Assembly (NCBI GenBank): GCA_023268575.1 | Contig: JALRCL010000829.1 | Location: 1-8,076 of the forward strand | Direction: 5' to 3' | From: Patulibacter sp. | GTDB lineage: Bacteria; Actinomycetota; Thermoleophilia; Solirubrobacterales; Solirubrobacteraceae | Length of the DNA: 8,076 nt | Shown: piece after piece, positions 5,311 through 8,076 of the stretch | How positions within the stretch are numbered: the first letter of the stretch is position 1 | Layout: every line of letters starts with the position of its first letter | Position numbers and translations under genes: made by a program | Notes under the pieces: generated by a model | What the model was told of the DNA's origin: nothing | Database searches by the model: none | What the model saw: the letters and a program-made list of their open reading frames with translations, nothing else

Positions 5311-6318
5311 TCAGAGCCGACGGTCGACGACGCCACGGCCGATGAGCCGCAGCGCTCGGTCGCGACCCGCGTCGGCGTCGGGAGGCAGAGCGGCGAGGGC
5401 CTCGTCGACGAGCTGCCGCGCACGATGCTCCGTCGCCGCGGTCGCGCCGGTGGCGGCGATCCGGTCGCAGGCGGCCGCGGCCGACGCGGCGTCGAGCGAC
5501 CGCAGGTCCAGCGCGCGCAGGCCGTCGTCCTGAGCGCGGGCGAGCAGCAGCGGCAGCGTCACGGTCCCGTCGAGCAGGTCGGTGCCGCGCGGCTTGCCGG
5601 TGACCTCCGGCGGGCCGACGACGTCGAGGACGTCGTCGAAGAGCTGGAACGCGACGCCGATCGCGGTCGCGAAGCGCGCGTAGGGCTCCGGGGCGACCCC
5701 GCCCACCTGGGCGCCGAGCGTCGCTGCGGCGGCGAACAGCGCGCCGGTCTTCAGCCGGCACCGCTCGAGGTAGCGCGCCTCGGCCACGTCGGTCCGCCAG
5801 GCATCGGCGCGCTGCAGCAGCTCGCCCTGCGCGAGCTCGCGGCAGGCGCCGGCGAGCGCCTGGACGGCCGGCGTGGAGCCACCGGTCGCGAGCTCGGCGA
5901 AGGCAGCGGCGAAGAGGACGTCGCCGAGGCACGTCGCGGCCGCCCGTCCGTGCTCGGCGAACGCCGTCGGGCGCCCGCGGCGCAGCGGCGCAGCGTCGAG
6001 CACGTCGTCGTGCGCGAGCGTCGCAGTGTGGATGAGCTCCAGGGCGACGCCTGCGCGGACCGCGGCGAGCGCGCGCTCGCCGTCCCCGGCCGCCGCGCCG
6101 GCCACGACGATCGCCAGCAGCGGCCGGAGGCGCTTGCCCCCGGCGGCGACGGCGGCCGTCCCCGCGAGGTCGAGGGCCTCCCCGCCGGGCCCGGCGATCT
6201 CCCGCAGGCGGGATTCGACCGCGGCGACGAGGCCCGCGACGTGCGGGCCCGCCGCGTCGGCGATCGGCGCGACGACGGCCGGAACCGCAGCGCGAGGCTC
6301 GGTGCCGCCGGCCGTCAC
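5311..6318 (-). CDS. Long-chain polyprenyl diphosphate synthase (probable menaquinone side chain)
   Basis: A trans-prenyltransferase that adds isopentenyl diphosphate units to an allylic primer, most likely making the side chain of menaquinone. From the chosen GTG the protein has 335 aa, typical of the family. It shows GGKRLRP (60-66), the first Asp-rich motif DDVLD (104-108), ELAQGELLQ (161-169), and the second Asp-rich motif DDVLD (228-232). GKPRGTDLLDGTVTLP follows (241-256). The fifth residue before the first motif is Ala (A99), not Phe or Tyr, so there is no bulky stop to chain growth, which favours a long product (heptaprenyl or longer, IspB/HepT-like). The start is uncertain. GTG at 6318 lies 37 bp after the qcrC stop. 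An in-frame GTG at 6414 would overlap qcrC by 59 bp and add 32 Ala/Arg-rich residues. Its place directly after the cytochrome bc genes supports the quinone role; exact chain length cannot be read. Confidence 0.9.
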   Translation of the reverse strand: MTAGGTEPRAAVPAVVAPIADAAGPHVAGLVAAVESRLREIAGPGGEALDLAGTAAVAAGGKRLRPLLAIVVAGAAAGDGERALAAVRAGVALELIHTATLAHDDVLDAAPLRRGRPTAFAEHGRAAATCLGDVLFAAAFAELATGGSTPAVQALAGACRELAQGELLQRADAWRTDVAEARYLERCRLKTGALFAAAATLGAQVGGVAPEPYARFATAIGVAFQLFDDVLDVVGPPEVTGKPRGTDLLDGTVTLPLLLARAQDDGLRALDLRSLDAASAAAACDRIAATGATAATEHRARQLVDEALAALPPDADAGRDRALRLIGRGVVDRRL

Positions 6319-6355
6319 CGTCGCTACGGAGCGTCCCGCCGCGCCGGCGGCGGGA

Positions 6356-7174
6356 TCAGCGGCCCGGGGCCGGGTCGTTGCCCTCGCCGCCACCCTCGGG
6401 CGCGGCGTCGCCACCGGCGTGGCCCTCCTCGGAGCCGGAGCTCTTCAGGGTCGCGAGGAAGTACGCCATGTCCTCGAGCTTCTGCGGACCGAGCTTCGAG
6501 AAGGACGGCATCGGCAGCGTCGGGTTGATCAGCGTCTCGCGGATCGCCCCCTCCTTCAGCCGGTCGCCGATCGCGGTCAGCTGGGGACCGGGACCGTCGT
6601 TGCCGTTGTGCCCGATCTTGTGGCAGCCGCCGCAGCCGCTCTGGGCCACGAGGCGCCGACCGCGCTCCCACTGCTCCTGGTCCTCGCTGCTCGCGGTCAT
6701 GATCGACGCCGGCGGCTCGATCTCCACGCGGGAGGGCGGCTCGGCCTCGGCACCGAGGTACGAGAGGAAGAACATCGCGCCGATGACGCAGATGCCCGCC
6801 GTCGTGGCGACCGGGCGACGGAGCGGGTGGCGCTCCGGGTTGCGGTCGTAGAACGGCAGCAGGAACAGGAGCAGCATCGCGATCGTCGGGACGCCGACGG
6901 TCGCGAGGGTCACGAGCTCCGGCGGCTTGATGACGCGCAGCAGCTCGAACGCCCAGAAGTAGTACCACTCGGGGCGCGGGGCGTAGGTGGTCGTCGTCGC
7001 GTCGGCCTTCGCCGTCAGCTCGCCACCGAGGACGATCGACAGCAGCATGATCGTCCCGACGACGACGATCATCATCACGCCGTCCTTGACGATGATGTAG
7101 GGGAAGAACGGCTTCCCCTGCGCCTTCAGGACGGCGTACTCGCGGAGGTACTCCTCCTTCTCGCGCTGGTTCAT
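6356..7174 (-). CDS. qcrC: Menaquinol:cytochrome c reductase subunit IV-cytochrome c fusion
   Basis: The C-terminal half of a split cytochrome b (subunit IV/PetD type) fused to a c-type cytochrome, as in the QcrC of Bacillus. It acts in the membrane, passing electrons from menaquinol via the Rieske protein to its own heme c on the outer face. Residues 68-71 are the PEWY quinol-oxidation motif. Membrane helices lie at about 32-50, 86-107 and 123-141. An outer linker leads to the heme domain with CGGCH (181-185) and the likely axial Met in LPMPSF (M222). The heme domain ends near 244, and a Gly/Glu-rich disordered tail of about 28 residues follows. Total length is 272 aa. The ATG overlaps the qcrB stop (ATGA), and a strong ribosome site GAAGGAG (7189-7183) lies 8 nt upstream, fixing the start. 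Heme attachment needs outside cytochrome c maturation factors, not seen here. Confidence 0.95.
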   Translation of the reverse strand: MNQREKEEYLREYAVLKAQGKPFFPYIIVKDGVMMIVVVGTIMLLSIVLGGELTAKADATTTTYAPRPEWYYFWAFELLRVIKPPELVTLATVGVPTIAMLLLFLLPFYDRNPERHPLRRPVATTAGICVIGAMFFLSYLGAEAEPPSRVEIEPPASIMTASSEDQEQWERGRRLVAQSGCGGCHKIGHNGNDGPGPQLTAIGDRLKEGAIRETLINPTLPMPSFSKLGPQKLEDMAYFLATLKSSGSEEGHAGGDAAPEGGGEGNDPAPGR

Positions 7175-7977
7175 GCGTCGTGCTCCTTCAGGTCGCTGCC
7201 GACCTTGTCGGCGCGCACCCACGGCGGGGCGGTCGTGCCCAGCTTGATGACGAGGTAGAGGTGGGCCACGATCAACCCGATGATCAGGCCCGGGATCAAC
7301 ATCATGTGGATGATGTAGAAGCGCGAGAGGGTGAGGGTCGTGACGTCCGGACCGCCGAGGGCGATGTCCGGGATGAACGGCCCGAGCAGCGGCGCGTTGC
7401 CGCCGATGTTCATCGCGACGACCGACGCCCAGTAGGCGCGCTGGTCGAACGGCAGCAGGTAGCCGGTGACCGACATCACGAGCGTCAGCACCAGCAGGGC
7501 GACGCCGATGACCCAGTTCAGCTCGCGCGGATACTTGTACGCGCCGAAGAAGAAGGTCCTCGCCATGTGGAGGAACACGAGGACGACCATCACCGTCGAG
7601 CCCCACCGGTGCATGCCGTGGAGGAACTCGCCGAGGAAGACCTCGTTGTTGATGTACTTCATCGACTCGTAGGCCCGGGTGGCCGACGGCTCGTAGTACA
7701 TCGCCAGCACCATGCCGGTGATGACCTGGCTGATGAAGGCGACCATCGTCGCCGTGCCCAGGGTGTAGAACCAGTTCGTCCCCTTCGGGATCGGCCGGAA
7801 CATCACCCAGCGGACGGTCCCCGAGAGCGACGTGCGCTCGTCGACCCAGTCGGCGGCGCTGATGGCCGCCTCCTTGACGAGGTCCTGGGGCTTGTCGTCG
7901 ACCGACGGGTCGTCGGGCCGCTTGGGCTGCGGCCTGAGCGCCGCGGGCGGCGACGGGAGGAGCTTGATCTTCGCCAT
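7171..7977 (-). CDS. qcrB: Menaquinol:cytochrome c reductase cytochrome b subunit (b6 type)
   Basis: The four-helix, diheme half of a split cytochrome b, 268 aa. It carries electrons across the membrane between the outer quinol-oxidising and inner quinone-reducing sites. Heme-ligand histidines are H123 (GMHRW) and H137 (FLHMAR) on one helix, and H224 (IIHMM) and H239 (VAHLY) on another. The 14 and 15 residue spacings match the b6/Bacillus type rather than mitochondrial cytochrome b. Other family marks are WVDERTSL (44-51), PRELNW (150-155) and TGYLLPFDQ (171-179). The first about 40 residues are a Pro/Lys-rich cytoplasmic extension. In b6 and Bacillus QcrB a cysteine in the FYCLGG-like segment binds an extra heme c_i; here the segment reads FYTLGT (70-75), with Thr72 at that place, so that heme should not be covalently held. 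The gene lies 14 bp after the upstream gene and overlaps qcrC by 4 bp. Confidence 0.96.
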   Translation of the reverse strand: MAKIKLLPSPPAALRPQPKRPDDPSVDDKPQDLVKEAAISAADWVDERTSLSGTVRWVMFRPIPKGTNWFYTLGTATMVAFISQVITGMVLAMYYEPSATRAYESMKYINNEVFLGEFLHGMHRWGSTVMVVLVFLHMARTFFFGAYKYPRELNWVIGVALLVLTLVMSVTGYLLPFDQRAYWASVVAMNIGGNAPLLGPFIPDIALGGPDVTTLTLSRFYIIHMMLIPGLIIGLIVAHLYLVIKLGTTAPPWVRADKVGSDLKEHDA

Positions 7978-7991
7978 GACCTTGAGAGGGA

Positions 7992-8076
7992 TCAGGTGCC
8001 GGGGAGCTTGCGCATCGTCGGACGCGACGGGAACAGGTACTGGCCGACGCCGTCCAGCGCCTGACCGGGCGGGCGC
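7992..8076 (-). CDS. 3' end of upstream gene, probable Rieske iron-sulfur subunit
   Basis: Only the last 27 codons are in the window, ending LPGT and TGA at 7994-7992. The piece reads GQALDGVGQYLFPSRPTMRK. It has no diagnostic motif: the 2Fe-2S ligands would lie beyond the right edge. The call as qcrA rests on position alone. The gene is 14 bp upstream of qcrB on the same strand, and the order Rieske, cytochrome b, subunit IV-cytochrome c is the known Bacillus qcrABC order. It could instead be another cytochrome or assembly gene of the same operon. Confidence 0.4.
   Translation of the reverse strand, partial: RPPGQALDGVGQYLFPSRPTMRKLPGT

Noticed and set aside
6319..6414. N-terminal extension of the polyprenyl synthase from a GTG at 6414
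   Set aside because: It would overlap qcrC by 59 bp and adds only low-complexity Ala/Arg residues. GTG at 6318 gives a normal family length, though no strong ribosome site decides between them.

Overview
The window is very GC-rich, with strong G/C bias at third codon positions, and looks like chromosomal DNA of a high-GC actinobacterium. A split menaquinol:cytochrome c reductase (b6-type cytochrome b plus a subunit IV-cytochrome c fusion), an enlarged TatC and the overall codon bias suggest the Thermoleophilia/Solirubrobacterales side of the Actinomycetota. That placement is inference from gene content, not from a database match.

Left part (1-2316). A minus-strand fragment of DNA polymerase III alpha (dnaE, about 1-425) runs directly into a plus-strand fragment of a polysaccharide-export ABC ATPase (about 411-704). 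Both genes lack their N-terminal halves, and they meet in a short stretch that fits both families. This is either a real rearrangement or, more likely, an assembly chimera. The ATPase fragment is followed by a translationally coupled operon: a 179-aa coiled-coil protein (GTG start overlapping the ATPase stop) and a GT4-type glycosyltransferase (ATGA overlap). It looks like the end of a surface-polysaccharide synthesis and export cluster.

Middle (2317-3421). A strong hairpin (2370-2398) separates the plus-strand operon from convergent minus-strand genes. On the minus strand come tRNA-Lys(CTT) and a membrane-anchored TPR-like protein. Upstream of the latter are a leaderless-looking start and a perfect two-copy 21-bp direct repeat.

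Right part (3422-8076), all minus strand, read right to left: the 3' end of a probable Rieske gene, qcrB (b6-type cytochrome b), qcrC (subunit IV fused to cytochrome c), a long-chain polyprenyl diphosphate synthase, tatA and tatC. These genes fit one job. The synthase makes the menaquinone side chain, the bc complex oxidises menaquinol, and the Tat translocase is the usual export route for the folded Rieske subunit. The 194-bp gap before tatA holds possible hairpins, a candidate promoter and a perfect 20-bp palindrome, so the tat genes may form their own transcription unit.

The points most worth a second look are the dnaE/ABC junction, the TatC with a roughly 75-85-residue extra extracytoplasmic loop and a long acidic tail, the b6-type cytochrome b lacking the heme c_i cysteine, and the palindrome/octamer cluster upstream of tatA.
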